A DNA stretch of 64,000 nt from Dactylis glomerata (lineage: Eukaryota > Streptophyta > Magnoliopsida > Poales > Poaceae), in NCBI GenBank assembly GCA_007115705.1, contig QXEO01001565.1, positions 2,476,230 through 2,540,229 on the forward strand. The letters are read 5' to 3'. Below the pieces are notes generated by a model. The model searched no databases. It was not told the DNA's origin and saw nothing but the letters and a program-made list of their open reading frames with translations. Shown in pieces: positions 1 to 11,861 of the stretch. Within the stretch, counting starts at the first letter, position 1. Every line of letters starts with the position of its first letter. A program made the position numbers and the translations under genes.

Positions 1-1702
1 CTGACCGAATTTCGCATAACACTGGTAAGAGTTTAATTTGAAGAGAAAATAAAAGCAAGTCAAATTTACTTGGAATAGCAAATTGCTAGTAGGTATGTAT
101 GGTGGACACAATGGAAAACTTTGGCTTTTAGGAGTTGGATGCACGAGTAGAGCTCATACTCAGTACAAGGCGAGGGCTAGCAAAAGACTGGGAGCGACCA
201 ACTAAGAGAGCAATAATGGCCATAATCATGCAAAGCGACAAAGCGACATTAAAAGAAGCATACGATGGCATCAAAAGTCAAAAACTAAATGATCATGAAG
301 GCTAATGGCGACTTTGGAAGAGTCTAACATGTGTGAACATGCGCCAAGTCAACCCAAATAAAGCATCAAGGAGAAAACCAAAATAATGCTTCCATACAAT
401 AAAAACAACGCATGATTTTTTCAAAGGCTCATTAAGCAATCTCAGTTATTTGAGACAAGTCATGCTACAGCAAAACCACTAAGCATACTATCAAAAAGAC
501 ATCAAGCATGACATGAAAAAGCCTAAGCTGCAGTCTACACAAGCTCCTTCTTGTACCACTATTTTGCACAAAGCTTTTTCTCTTTTCCAACACCATTTGA
601 AATTTTATAAACAACCTCTTTTGATGAAAACCAATAAAGATCAGAGGCAAATGTGCACCTTGATGAAAAGATATGACAAGATCTGAATGCATATCAAGGC
701 GAAAACGAAAACCAAAAGCAGTAGCAGAAAAAGTAGAATGCTCGATTAATAAGAGTGAAAACTAGAGCATTCTTTGCAAATGAAAACGAGTACATCTCCT
801 CCAAAGGAAATTTGTTGGGGTCCAACCATTTATTGCAGCAAACAAACAAACTAAACAAACTAAGAAAACTAAAACAACTGACGCTCCAAGAAAAACACAT
901 AGTGCATGAAGCAATAAAAATATAGTGTTTTGAAAGGTGACCTGATTTTTGCCGATGAAAAAGGGGTGCCTCGGGGGCATCCCCAAGCTTTGATGCTTGT
1001 ACTTCTTGGATATTTCTTGGGGTAATGCATGGGCATCCCCAAGCTTGAGCTTTTGTCCATTCTTCAACTCATCTCATCATTCTCCAATCCCTACACTTGA
1101 AAACTTCCTTCATACAAAACTAAACACAATTCTATTAGCAACATTAGTGTAAGCATAAAATATATTCAACCTCTTTTAGCTTCAGGTTTCAACCCAAAAC
1201 CACCACATATAAATTATATACTACTGTAGCAACTTCCACAAGAGTTCCATGATCAAAAAGAACTCAAAAGAAAGCGATAAAGTGGCAAAAACAAATATTG
1301 GCAGAAATCTGTCAAAACTGGACAGCTGATAATGGACGAATTTTTGAGGGATTTTCTGTTGCTCAAATCAAAAAGTGTTCAACTAAGAAAAGTTTGGATA
1401 TAACCTGGGGCATATGCACAAGAAATCGCAGGTCCAAAAGATAAACAGAGAATTTTCACGAATTTGTACGGTGCAGCACCGAAAACAGTTTCAGGACAGC
1501 AATAACCCCAAATCTTTACCTCACTCAAATTAGAGGCTTCTCTTGGCACAAAAACGAAATAAACAAGATAAGGAGCGGTCATTACAGTAGTAATGACTTC
1601 CAAGACTCAAATAAAAGAAAAAGTACTGAAAAGTAAACAATGGGTTATCTCCCAAGAGTGCTTTTCTTTAACGCCTTTGAGCTAGGCGCAGAAAATTGCG
1701 AA
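1..1702 (-). other. RE1 long 3' untranslated region
   Basis: No credible gene here. The stretch matches the post-gag regions of RE3, RE5, RE7 and RE8 and contains the same landmarks: three small hairpins just after the stop codon (about 1576-1690), and two PPT-like motifs (minus strand AAGCTTGGGGATGC at 977-990 and 1033-1046) each inside a hairpin. Short ORFs around 760-1070 overlap these structures and are probably incidental. The region is unusually long for a 3' leader to the LTR, a trait of this element group. Confidence 0.75.
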
Positions 1703-3820
1703 TCAAGTAATATCAAAAGATGAAGCATCAAGATCATAATTTGCTCTAAGAATAGAGTCAAAAATTAATTTCTTTCTTTTCCTAGGGAAGTGTTCCATAC
1801 CTTTCTTTAGTGGGAATTGATACTTGATAGTGCCTTCCCTCATATCAATAATAGCACCTACAGTTCGAAGAAAGGGTCTTCCCAAAATAATAGGACATGA
1901 AGCATGGCATTCAACGTCCATAACAAGAAAATCAACGGGAACAAGGTTATTGTTAACCACAATAAGAACATCATTAATTCTTCCCAAAGGTTTCTTCTTA
2001 GCAACATCAGCAATAGGAACATCAAAATAACACTTTTCAAGTGGTGGTAAATCAAGCATGTCATAAATCTTTCTAGGCATGATGGAAATACTAGCACCTA
2101 GATCACATAAAGCATGGCAATCATAACCATTAACATGCATATCAATGATGGGTTCCCAACCATCTTCTAACTTCTTGGGAACAGAGGCTTTTTGCTTCAA
2201 CTTTTCATCCCTAATCTTTATGAGAGCATTGGTAATATGCTTAGTAAAAGCAATATTTAAAGAACTAGCATTGGGAGTCAAAGCAAGCTTTTGCAAGAAC
2301 AAAATAACTTCAGATATATGGCAGCCATCAACATCAAAATCATTAAAAGAAATAGAGCTATCATCTCCCACACTCCGAAAAATTTCAGCACTCTTTTGAG
2401 AAAAAGTTTTGGCAGTTTTAGGCTTTTTAACACAAGGAGTGGGAGTTTTCTCTACACCAATCAAAGTAACAGGATTGCTATCTATAGGAGCAACATCATT
2501 AGAGGTAGTAATAGTACATACCTTCATCTCTCTAGCCATCTCATCTTCTCTTTCCCACCTGGCATGCAATTCCGCTAACAATCTAATATTTTCATTAATT
2601 CTAACTTGGGTAGCATTAACGGCAGCAAAAGGATCAGGCTTAGCGGACATTCTATTAACTAAAGAGGATTGCACATTAGACAATAATGAGATATCGGTTT
2701 CAGCTTTGGAAGCCTTAGCTTGTAATTCAGGAACAGCCTTGTTTAAATTTTCAAGTTGATGACTTATAGTCCTCAACAGAGCTGATTGCTCCTCCATAGT
2801 CTTGGTGAAAGCCTTGTTCTGCTCATGTTGCATCTGCATAAAATTCTTGGTAGACTTTTCAAGTTCAAAAATTCTTTCTTCACTAGGCATTTTAGGTCTA
2901 CCAAGATAGCTATTATCACCATTAGAAGGAAACGGTCTATAATTGTTACTAGCAAAGTTGTTCCTATAAGCATTGTTATTAAAATTGTTATTTCTAATGA
3001 AATTCACATCAACTTGCTCTTCTTGAGCAACCAGAGAGGCCAAAGGAACATTATTAGGATCAACATGAGTCCTATCATTAGCAAGCATAGCCATAATTGT
3101 ATCAATCTTATCATTCAAGGAAGAGGTTTCCTCAACAGAATTTACCTTCTTACCTTGTGGAGCTCTCTCGGTGTGCCATTCGGAATAATTTACCATCATG
3201 TTGTCGAGTAGCTTTGATGCGGCGCCCAATGTAAGGGACATAAAAGTGCCTCCAGCAGCTGAATCAAGTAGGTTCCTTGAAGAAAAATTCAGTCCTGCAT
3301 AAAAAGTTTGGATAATCATCCAAGTAGTCAGTCCATGAGTGGGGCAATTCTTTACCATAGATTTCATTCTTTCCCAAGCTTGAGCAACATGTTCATTATC
3401 AAACTGAGTAAACTTCATAATATTGCTACGCAGAGATATAATCTTAGCAGGAGGATAGTATCTACCAATAAAAGCATCCTTACACTTAGCCCATGAATCA
3501 ATACTATTCTTAGTCAAAGACAGCAACCAATCTTTAGCCTTTCCTCTCAAAGAAAAAGGAAACAACTTGAGCTTAATAATATCACTATCAACATCCTTAT
3601 ATTTCTGCATCTCACATAGCTCAACAAAATTGTTGAGATGAGCTGCAGCATCTTCAGTACTAGCACCAGAAAATTGCTCTTTCATAACAAGGTTCAATAA
3701 AGCAGGCTTGATCTCATAAAAAGTGGTAGCAGGAACAGTTGGTGCAATAGGAGTGCAGATAAAATCACTATTGTTCATGCTAGCAAAGTCACACAACTTG
3801 GTGTTTTCAGGAGTACCCAT
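1703..3820 (-). CDS. RE1 gag-protease polyprotein
   Basis: Uninterrupted 705-codon ORF. I take the start at 3820 (MGTPENTKLCDF) because it lies close downstream of the PBS; an upstream in-frame ATG at 3853 is also possible. Residues about 50-200 form a Retrotrans_gag-like core with the typical LRGKAKDWL and YYPPAK-type motifs, and a tail rich in Asn follows (NNNFNNNAYRNN). A coiled-coil-like stretch lies around residues 300-370. The C-terminal part carries a retropepsin-like site, CDLGASISIMP, and the typical flap and helix motif PIILGRPFL. No CCHC knuckle is evident. The ORF ends in a short Ser/Asp tail shared with RE6 and RE7. The protein would build the virus-like particle and cut itself; RT is missing. 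The absence of stops suggests a young copy. Confidence 0.85.
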   Translation of the reverse strand: MGTPENTKLCDFASMNNSDFICTPIAPTVPATTFYEIKPALLNLVMKEQFSGASTEDAAAHLNNFVELCEMQKYKDVDSDIIKLKLFPFSLRGKAKDWLLSLTKNSIDSWAKCKDAFIGRYYPPAKIISLRSNIMKFTQFDNEHVAQAWERMKSMVKNCPTHGLTTWMIIQTFYAGLNFSSRNLLDSAAGGTFMSLTLGAASKLLDNMMVNYSEWHTERAPQGKKVNSVEETSSLNDKIDTIMAMLANDRTHVDPNNVPLASLVAQEEQVDVNFIRNNNFNNNAYRNNFASNNYRPFPSNGDNSYLGRPKMPSEERIFELEKSTKNFMQMQHEQNKAFTKTMEEQSALLRTISHQLENLNKAVPELQAKASKAETDISLLSNVQSSLVNRMSAKPDPFAAVNATQVRINENIRLLAELHARWEREDEMAREMKVCTITTSNDVAPIDSNPVTLIGVEKTPTPCVKKPKTAKTFSQKSAEIFRSVGDDSSISFNDFDVDGCHISEVILFLQKLALTPNASSLNIAFTKHITNALIKIRDEKLKQKASVPKKLEDGWEPIIDMHVNGYDCHALCDLGASISIMPRKIYDMLDLPPLEKCYFDVPIADVAKKKPLGRINDVLIVVNNNLVPVDFLVMDVECHASCPIILGRPFLRTVGAIIDMREGTIKYQFPLKKGMEHFPRKRKKLIFDSILRANYDLDASSFDIT

Positions 3821-3988
3821 TTCAGCAAAACGAAAGTAAACAAGTAAAAACAACTACCAAGGATTCTAATTTTTTTGGGTTTTTGATATAAAGCAATGCA
3901 GGTAAAACAAAATAAAGTAAAGCAAAACAAATAACAAAGTAAAGTATGTGTGTGCGAAGAACTCCCCTCGCAGAAGTCTTCTCTTCCT

Positions 3989-4006
3989 TCCCCGGCAACG
4001 GCGCCA
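3989..4006 (-). promoter_or_regulatory. RE1 primer-binding site (tRNA-Asp)
   Basis: Minus strand TGGCGCCGTTGCCGGGGA is complementary to the 3' end of plant tRNA-Asp including CCA. It lies 10 bases inside the 5' LTR edge, so it fixes the element's orientation as minus. The same PBS occurs in RE5, RE7 and RE8. Confidence 0.9.
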
Positions 4007-4016
4007 GAAAAGAGGC

Positions 4017-5679
4017 TGATGCTTCAGGTGAATGTGGCAACAGACAGTCCTTGTGCGTGGTGAATGACCAGCCCGTTGGGAACCCCAAGAGGAAGGTATG
4101 ATGAGTGCAGCAGCCAGTTTTCCCTCAGTTAAGAAACCAAGGTTTATCGAACAGGAGAAGGGAGACGATGACGACTGAAGGTGATGCGGGCTGGCTTAGT
4201 AACTTCCAACAAGGGCGCCGTTAACGATACTTGTTGACTCGTCTTCGGCCAGCAGCAACGTGGAACCTGCACACACACAGACAAATACTTTGTTCCCAAC
4301 TTGCGATGAGGTTGTCAATCTCACCGGTTTGCTTGAAACAAAGGTTATGAGTGTATCGAGTGGAAAACAGTAGAGTATGCGAGTAAAGTAAACAATGCGG
4401 GAAAAGTAAACAGGTGATTGCAATATGATTAAAATAGGACCGGGGTCCACAGTTCACTAGTGGTGTCTCTCCATAGATAAATAACATGCTGGGTAAACAA
4501 ATTACAGTTGGGCAATTGATAGAATAAAGATAACGTGATATGTCAAGAAGATCACTATGAGATTTACTCTGGGCATTACAACAAAATACATAGACCGCCA
4601 TCCAACTGCATCTATGACTAATAATCCACCCCCGGGGATATCATCCGAACACCCTAGAAGTATTAAGTTGCGAACAACAGATAATTGCATTAATCAAAGT
4701 GTAATGTAAACAAAGCATATGCCCTTGAGCATATGAATGTTGTTTTCTCCCTAGTAGCAACAGCACATCTACCACCTTAGAGGTTTCTGTCACTCCCCCA
4801 GGTGAAATAGAGACATGAACCCACTATCGAGCATAAATACCCCCTCTTGGAGTCACTAGCAACTACTCGGCCAAGATAGCTACTAACAACGGAGAGCATG
4901 CAAGATCATAAACAACATAGAGATAACAAAAGATATAATTCAGTACAACAACTTAATCATAAACACCAATATTCATCGGATCCCAACAAACCAACATCAT
5001 AGTATTACATAACGGTGATCTCAATCATGTAGGGCAGCTCATGAGATCTAAACATGAAGCACATAGTGGAGAAGACAACCATCTAGCTACTGCTATGGAC
5101 CCATAGTCCAAGGTAGACTACTCACTCATCGCTCCGGAGGCAAGCATGGCGATGAAGAAGACCTCCGGTGGCGATTCCCCTCTCCGGCAGGGTGCCGGGA
5201 AGAGCTTCTGGACCCTCCCGATCTTCGGGTCGACGGCGGCGGCGGATCGCGATGTATTCTGGAAAACTGATCGGGCCCTTAGGTTTTTCTCGTCAGGGGG
5301 TATATGTAGGCGAAAGGAGGCTGTCAGAGGTGGAGCCACGCGGCCTCACAAGGGGGTGGCGCGGCCAGGGGCCAGGCCGCGCCGCCCCTGTGTGTGGGGG
5401 CCACGTGGCCCCCCTCCGTCAGGTCTTCGGATGTTTGGGAGCTCCCTGGTGAAATATGACTTCAGGAACTTGTTTCGTCCAATTCCGAGAATATTTCCTG
5501 TGTATCACTTCTGAAACACAAAAACAGCAGAAAACAGGAAACTGGCACTGTGGCACTTCGTTAATAGGTTAGTTCCGGAAAATGTATAAAAATGCCACTA
5601 AGTGTAACGAAACAATAGGCAAATGGTGTAAAAACAAGCATGGAGCATCAAAAATTATAGATACGTTTGAGACGTATCA
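4017..5679 (-). repeat. RE1 5' LTR (type II)
   Basis: About 1,663 bp with TG...CA ends on the minus strand: starts TGATACGTCTCAAACGTATC at 5679 and ends next to the PBS at 4017. The U3 half matches every other LTR of this group in the window; the U5 half matches RE7 and the solo LTR, not RE3/RE5/RE8. Bases 4040-4100 near the PBS differ somewhat from RE7's LTR end, so the exact inner boundary is good to a few bases. A GC-rich part lies around 5140-5420. Confidence 0.85.
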
Positions 5680-6000
5680 GCCTGCTGTTTTCCGGGCGAA
5701 GGCCCCAGCACGGACACCGTGCTCCGGCTCTTTCTCGAAAGGCAGCCGAGCAAAAACTCACGTTCGCATTAAGCCGCAATCAGCTGAAATTGCGAGGCTG
5801 GTGGAGCCAAAGCCCACGATTCCAGACAATTTCTATAGATTAGAAAGGATTAACGGCGAGTGAGGCTTGCAGTTACACTTTGCTCCTTGCGTAGACGGAG
5901 AGTTCCGTTTCCTCAGGCGGAGGCAAGGGGGTGAGCTCCTCAAGCCCCCCTGCCCAATCTTCAGGCACCAGGGGACGGGGCCATCGAGGACGGCGCAGGC
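5680..6000 (-). pseudogene. RE2 decayed gag continuation
   Basis: On the minus strand this continues beyond the TAG at 6001-6003. It is GC-rich and holds several stops in the gag frame, for example in the part around 5830-5880. I see no separate gene. It ends at the RE1 insertion point. Confidence 0.5.
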
Positions 6001-6441
6001 CTATGCGTCCTCTAGCTCAGGTCCCAGGGGTGCGTATCTGTCGAGGATGCGCTCGCAGAGATCCCTCCAGGATGAGATGGATCTTGGTGGTAGCTCGTAG
6101 AGCCACCGGCGAGGCTCCCCCTTTGTCGCCATCATGAACCATCCGGCCATGACACGCCCATCGCCTCCCGCCAACCGTATGGCGGCCGCGTAATGCTGCA
6201 AGAACCCCACGGGATCGGAGGTCCCGTCATAACGCGCACCGACCTCCGGCCGGAAGCGAGACGGCCATGTCGCGTGGCGAAGTGGCCCGTCGAGCGCCGC
6301 GAAGCCCTCGAAGCCGAGGTCACCGCGAGCCGGCGCGCCTTCCCCAATGGCCTCTAGGCCATCAAGGACCTGAAGACGATCTCGGCGACGGCTCGCGTAG
6401 ACAGCGCGAAGGCGAAGACGGCGACGACGATCGTCACTCAT
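6001..6441 (-). pseudogene. RE2 gag N-terminal fragment
   Basis: 147 codons from MSDDRRRRLRLR to a TAG. The first third is Arg-rich and the second half is a Retrotrans_gag-like core: RYDGTSDPVGFLQHY, then AGGDGRVMAGWF, then a WLYELPPRSISSWRDL segment close to the LP.nSIsSW.dL consensus of Tat-lineage gag. The start at 6441 is chosen because it lies about 35 bases past the PBS; the same frame is open upstream into the LTR. It is cut short compared with a full gag of several hundred residues. Confidence 0.75.
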
Positions 6442-6475
6442 GTCGAAGCAGATCTGGAAGAAGTCACACCACAGC

Positions 6476-6493
6476 CCCCTACCTGGCGCGACA
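6476..6493 (-). promoter_or_regulatory. RE2 primer-binding site
   Basis: Minus strand TGTCGCGCCAGGTAGGGG begins 2 bases inside the LTR. Position and form fit a PBS of Tat-type grass elements. I do not assign the tRNA. Confidence 0.65.
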
Positions 6494-6495
6494 AA

Positions 6496-7390
6496 TGTCG
6501 ATGGATTTCGTGTCGCAAGAACACGGGGTACCACACGACGGACCCAAAGATTCGAACGCAGGGGGCTGAACGTGTGAGATCTCGGATCGCAGCGAAGCAC
6601 GGTGACGGAAGCCTCGAGTCGTCGAACGCACAATGCACTATAGAGAGAGAGACCGAGCCTTACCCAGGTTCAGGGCCCTCGTGGTGAGGTAAAACCCCTA
6701 CTTCCTGCCTTCTTGTATTGCAACGCGACACCTCGCGAGGAGTACAAGGCCTTGGCTACAAAGCTCTACCTGGCCAGAGGTTGAAGAACCTGCGTGCCCA
6801 GCTAGCAGCCTCCAGAAGATCAGATCCCATCTAAGGGGTGGCCTCCCCTCCTTTTATCGCGCCAAGGTCCTCCTTCCCCTTATTTTCTTGGGGAAGGGGT
6901 TGCCACACATACGGCCAAGGAGGGTGGACAGCTGTAGACTACACTCTTCTGTAGACATGGTCTTCGTAGAGTAGTGGCGCCGGTCCACAGGAGTGGGTGG
7001 AGGAAGCTGACGTCCTCCTCTGGCGCCCTGCACCGTCCACGCTATTTTTAGGGGGGTGGCCAACAACCACTGTGCCGCTTTGGGCAGGCACAGCGAAAGT
7101 TGGTCTCCTCCCTGTCGGGGGTAGCGTGGGCGGTATGCGGTCTTTTGCCCGTTATCTTCTTGCTCTGCACGCAAATATGCTGAGCTGACGTGGGCGTGCT
7201 TCCTCTCCTCACCAGCAGGGGCTCGTGAGGAGGTCTTCTGGTCCTTAGCAGTTTTGGTCGTCGTTCTCCTCACGAGGCGCCCCCTCGTGAGGGTCTTCTC
7301 CGCAGCTTGGGTTGTTGATTCTGAAGATGGGCCGATGACGTGGCCCAGGAGCAGGTGGACCGGGATACCCCGGTATCCAGAACACCGACA
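6496..7390 (-). repeat. RE2 5' LTR
   Basis: 895 bp. Minus strand starts TGTCGGTGTTCTGG at 7390 and ends CCATCGACA at 6496, with matching terminal TGTCG/CGACA. A TATA-like GATAAAAG lies at 6851-6858 on the minus strand. Only one LTR is visible, so divergence cannot be judged. Confidence 0.8.
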
Positions 7391-7552
7391 CTAATGCTAT
7401 AGAAAAGTCTAAGCTTGGGGAAGCTGGTTTTGATAAGCATGATATTTTTAGTTCCCCAGCTTTAGTGGAGAAAGTTTGCTCTGAGGATATTTTATCTCCC
7501 ATATGTGATGGTTTTCATAATGTTTATGATCCTCGTCCTTTTAAAATACCTA
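7391..7552 (+). pseudogene. RE3 polyprotein, N-terminal segment
   Basis: Open frame beginning NAIEKSKLGEAGFDKHD and continuing to the LARD insertion after FKIP. The same residues occur in the RE8 ORF and, more loosely, in RE5, where they lie about 55-95 residues from the start. The segment joins in frame with 19804 once the LARD and one TSD copy are removed. Function unknown; it precedes the gag core. Confidence 0.75.
7548..7552. repeat. Target-site duplication ACCTA of the LARD (left copy)
   Basis: ACCTA directly precedes the LTR start at 7553 and is repeated at 19799-19803 directly after the other LTR. This proves the two 4.5-kb repeats are the ends of one insertion. Confidence 0.95.
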
Positions 7553-9128
7553 TGTGACGCCCCGCCTTTTGCTAAAGGCAAAACTCCTGTGTATCTGTGC
7601 CATTCCCTGGATCAGTAGATAGCACCACAGTACAAAATAAGTAATCATTGCAATAGCATCAATATTACAACGTAAATCCAGTTACATAGGTCTTCAACCT
7701 TACGAGTACACAGCATAAAGCATAGTTGCAGTGAGCCTCCATTCTTCATCATGTGCCACAGGCAGACATGTTGGAATGTAGTCTCGAGATCCTACTCCTG
7801 GTTCCTTACTCGACAGTAAAACCTGCACGTTTGAATATGCAGCCCCAGAGGGGTCAGTACAATGATGTACTGGCAAATGACACTAATTTGGTGGCATTTT
7901 GTGAAAGAACTAGCTACATGACATTTGGCTGGTGGATCTCATAGGCTGATTTGCATAAAGCCAATTTTGTCCTAGAAATCCATTATAATACTTTCTTTCA
8001 ACAAATTTTATTTTTCAAGGGTCAAGACAACCCCCATACACTACATACTGGCCGGTATGTAGTTCTGGGCGAAACTCAACAAAGTTTGGAACCTCAGGAA
8101 CCACCATCCCTCGGAGTGTGTGGTCCTTAGTTCCTACCTAGGGGTTTCTAGACAAATTTTAATAATTCAGAATCGGTGATGAGATTCTTCTGTACATTCC
8201 ATGTCTAGAGACTCAATTGTCCATAACCGAGGACACGGCTAATCAATTAGTTTAAACACCTTGCAAGGGTTGTGCACTTTCACCTTACGATTCATTTTAT
8301 GCCCATACATAAAATGAAATGAGACCTTTTAGAGGAGAGGACAACTAACTGGGCAAGATCCGTTCCCAACCTATAATTTAGCTACCACCATCTTCTTGCC
8401 GACAAGTTGTACTCCCACATCTAATCAGTCAAGACAGAGCCCATAATGTCATAAGGCTGCACTGGAAGTACACTAAGCACGGAAGACATAGCCATCTCTT
8501 TGTTCCTGGGTGGCAAACCACAAGTGTACGCCCAGGCAGCAACTACACAACGTGTAGCCCCAGGTCGCCACTCAACATCGCCTCCATCATCAAACCAATC
8601 CACCCAGGTGTTTCATTTTAGTTGAAGTTCTTAATTTGTTCACAAAACACTTTTAACAAGTGATTAAAGCATGGCATCAATATTTTTCAAGGTATTTAGC
8701 ATCCTAACGGGTGGGGTCTTGAGGGATTGCTACACACTACTAGGATATAAGCATTTGATAAAACAGTTGAATAAATCACCTATCATGCATACTACAAGAG
8801 GTGAAAATACTAATGCATAAGTAAAATGGGTAAGGGACATGTGTGTCACTTGCCTTTTTGAAGAATACGATCTTTCCACTTCTCTCAACTAAGCACGTAG
8901 CTCTTCGCAAAAACTATAGCACAAGAAATAGCATACCATAAACAACCCATACAAACACAATCAAACAAATCAAACAATTGAAAGCATTTGTTTAACAATT
9001 TAGATTTATTGAGATGTTATGACAAGAAAAATATGGTAAAGGATCATGATTTGGGAGGTACGAATTTGAGAGCTTAGTTGGGGAGGATCAATATGATTTG
9101 AGAGAGAATTGGGCTAGGCAAGATGTAA

Positions 9129-10010
9129 GTGATAAAGTCTTTATGCTTTATCAAAGCATATAAGAGTTTTAGGAATAGCTCATGTGTAATAAATTACACA
9201 AGAGTCAGTTCGTGCAATTACAATACTATTGAGTAAAGGTGACAACAATTACTCTTAAATAGTATATATTGCACTTAGGAACTAGGCTAGGTTTTAAGAA
9301 TGCTTGAACAACTCAATTAGCACAATTGCAAGTTGAATAGTTCAATACATGTGAACCAAAACTAGGTAGGCATGGGATTGGGTATGAATGATTGATATTT
9401 GAGGACATGGCTCAAATGGTTCATTGATCAACATGGTGTATAACACATACTATGGTATGGGCTATAACAACTCCACATTAATATGACCTAGGTTTGAGAT
9501 GAATTCATATTCTACTCAAGTAGCACAATTGCAATTTGAATATATATAAATTAGACAAAATATGATGAGTAAGATCTTTATGCTTTATCAAAGCATATTG
9601 AATCTTGGAATATCTCATGTGGGTAAATCACATAAGAGACGAAATAGTGCAATAGCAATACTATTGAATAAGTGTGACAACAATTATTCTTAAATATTAA
9701 ATATTACACTTAAGCTTAGGCTAGGATTTTTATAACATTGAAGTACTCAATTAACTCAAATGCGAATTGAATAGTTCAATGCAAGGCTAAGATTGAGTAG
9801 ACATGGGTAAATGGCTATAGGTAATGGATATTGTATAGATGATGTCTGAAACATGGCTTAGTGTTCCTAATGAGTAAATGGGATTGGGTTGAGTACTATG
9901 ATGTGGATTTGATCAATACCATAGTAGCAAAGGTAGAAACTAAGATAGAAAGTATCACACTTTACTCAAATGACACATTTGTAATTTGAATAAGTGGGTA
10001 CTAGGCAAGA
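9129..10010. repeat. Diverged tandem duplication inside the LARD LTR
   Basis: Two copies of about 440 bp, near 9129-9567 and 9568-10010. Each begins with the hairpin TATGCTTTATCAAAGCATA (9141-9159 and 9580-9598), then a near-match around CAATACTATTGA(A/G)TAA, then TTGAATAGTTCAAT. Copies have drifted clearly apart, so the duplication predates the element's insertion; the other LTR has the same pair at about 16853-17735. Confidence 0.75.
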
Positions 10011-11841
10011 TAGGTCTAAGTAGATATGATCTTGATCAAGATGTTGTTTAGATAACATTGATGACTAGGTATGATCATAAGATTCAATTTTATAGAAGGA
10101 ATCATTAATAGAAATAGAAATAGAATTTATCTATATAGGAACTACTCAAATTCTCATATTAGAATTTGAATAAATGTGAAGTGGTTCAAGAAATTATGGG
10201 AGTGATGCTACTAGATTGCTTGCAGTAAAACAAAGTCACTGCAATTGGAATCACTCAGAATTAAGTTATGGAATTCAAATTATGTTCAAATTAGTGATTT
10301 GAATAGATTTGAATGCACAAAGTGTGTGCACATATCAACTTTGACATTTATTGGTCCTAAAGTGTTCTACATGTTCCAAGGAATCCAGAGACTACAAATT
10401 TGTAATTTTTGGATTAACAGAACTAAAGATATGAATTAAACAAGCTAACAGAAGGTTTGATTCCAATTTGAAAATAGTTTCAAATCGAACCCATAAAATA
10501 TAAGATATTATTGTACTACTGGATTGTAAATTTCCTAAGGATTCCAACGGTATCTTATTTGCAAATTTTGGGCTTACAGAAGATTTTATATTGATTTTAC
10601 AAGATCTGTACATAATCTGACATTTGAATTTGAATTCAAACACGAGTTTTGACTCGGTTGACAGGGGGCTGACTGGCTAGGGGTGACGTGGCGTGATCTG
10701 GTTGGCTGGGGAATTTCCCGCGCTGACCTGCTGACTGGGCTGGTCAACAAAGAGATCTGGGCCACAGAATACGGGATCAACGGTTGGGATCTGGTCTTCA
10801 GGGTCAAACCCTAATTCCTCACCGGAATCTGGCCGGAGCACGGCGGCGACATGGCCGGCACGTGCATTCCCAGGTATACAGACGGAGAGAGTGAGAGGAG
10901 CTCACCACGGTGTGCAGCACGTCGACGCAGACCAGGTGGCGAGCTGGTTGGGTTGGGGGCGGCCGGAGTTTGCCAGAAAAGCTCGCCGGAGCAGCGACCG
11001 CGCTCGGGCACGCTCAGTCATTGACGCTCCCGTGGATCTACTGCACGATATGGGACAAGAGGATGTCAGGGAGACTTGCCTCGGTGTCAGGAAGAGAAAA
11101 GAGCGGAGGGGAGGAGCTGGGGTCATCGGAGCTTGCCGGAAAACTCACCGGAGTTCGTCGGAGACCGAGGCAAGGAGGTGACGATGGCGAGCAACCCTGG
11201 GGCTCCCGTGTTCGATTGAATGGGGCAAGACAGAGAGGAAGAGGAGGAGACTAAGATGCGCATGATAACTACGAGGATTAAACCTCCCATCAATGAAATT
11301 GATTCGCTTTGAATCGGAGAGATCTTCGGCCGTTTCCTGGCGAGGTTTGGGGAGAAGATGGTGCTGACAGGTGGGGTCCACCTGTCAGTGGAGAGAGAGA
11401 GAGGGGAGAGAGGGAAGGGGGAGCTGGGCTGAGGCCGGCTGGGCTGCTGCTCGGTCTTGGGCCCCGGGTGCGGCCCAGTTGGGCTGGTGCCCTCCTCTTC
11501 TCTTTTTTTTTGTGCTGTTTCTTTTTCTTATTTTCAGTTTTCTATTTCTTCACAGATTTTGCATATTGAATCCAAACAAGGTCAATCCAATGTCTAAAAT
11601 TTTCTAAAACTCACATAAACCATACAAAACAGTAAGGAACATGTTTTCATAAATAAAACTAATTTTCAAATAAAACTCTATAATTTAGCCAAAGGGCTTA
11701 TTTGCATAAACCAAAGTAGAAATAGGATTTTTAAAATAATCCTTTTAAAGTAAAATAATAGTTTATAAAATAATAATTGAAAACCACACTCAAACATAGT
11801 TTTGAAACACCAACTCTATAAATATTTTTGAAATTCAATTC

Positions 11842-11861
11842 CATGCAAGCTAGCTTGCATG
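11842..11861. repeat. 20-bp perfect palindrome in LARD LTR
   Basis: CATGCAAGCTAGCTTGCATG is fully self-complementary and is repeated unchanged in the other LTR at 19570-19589. On the minus strand it lies about 210-230 bases inside the LTR start, i.e. in U3, where a regulatory site would be expected. Each arm contains CATGCA, the core of plant RY motifs that B3-domain factors bind; a role is inference. Confidence 0.7.

Larger units (their letters stand above)
1..5679 (-). mobile_element. RE1: partial Athila-like gypsy retrotransposon, gag-protease only
   Basis: Reading right to left on the minus strand there is a 5' LTR (4017-5679), a tRNA-Asp PBS, a gag-protease ORF and then a long untranslated 3' region that runs off the window at base 1. 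The 3' LTR is not in view. Directly after the protease ORF comes the untranslated block, so reverse transcriptase, RNase H and integrase are absent; the element would need enzymes from a relative. Base 5680 onward is sequence of RE2, so RE1 is inserted in RE2; the expected TSD is GCCTG (5680-5684), its partner lying off-window. Family placement (Sabrina/WHAM-type Triticeae elements) is from recognition of the LTR start and protease motif and is tentative. Confidence 0.85.
5680..7390 (-). mobile_element. RE2: truncated Tat-like gypsy element
   Basis: A 5' LTR (6496-7390), PBS and the start of gag are present on the minus strand; the rest is cut off at 5680 by RE1 and would continue left of the window. 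The element sits in RE3 coding sequence: host bases CTAAT (7391-7395) abut the LTR and the RE3 reading frame resumes there. High GC and the gag motif GTSDPVGFLQHYAAAI set it apart from the AT-rich Athila-like elements around it. Confidence 0.8.

Noticed and set aside
3989..4006. tRNA-Asp gene (3' end sequence with CCA)
   Set aside because: Only the 18-base 3' end is present and it sits by an LTR: a primer-binding site. No cloverleaf, and genomic plant tRNA genes do not encode CCA.
10811..11607. Overlapping ORFs on both strands in the GC-rich part of the LARD LTR (also 18543-19335)
   Set aside because: They lie within LTR sequence, change frame between the two copies through small indels, and show no domain. 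GC-rich sequence gives open frames by chance.
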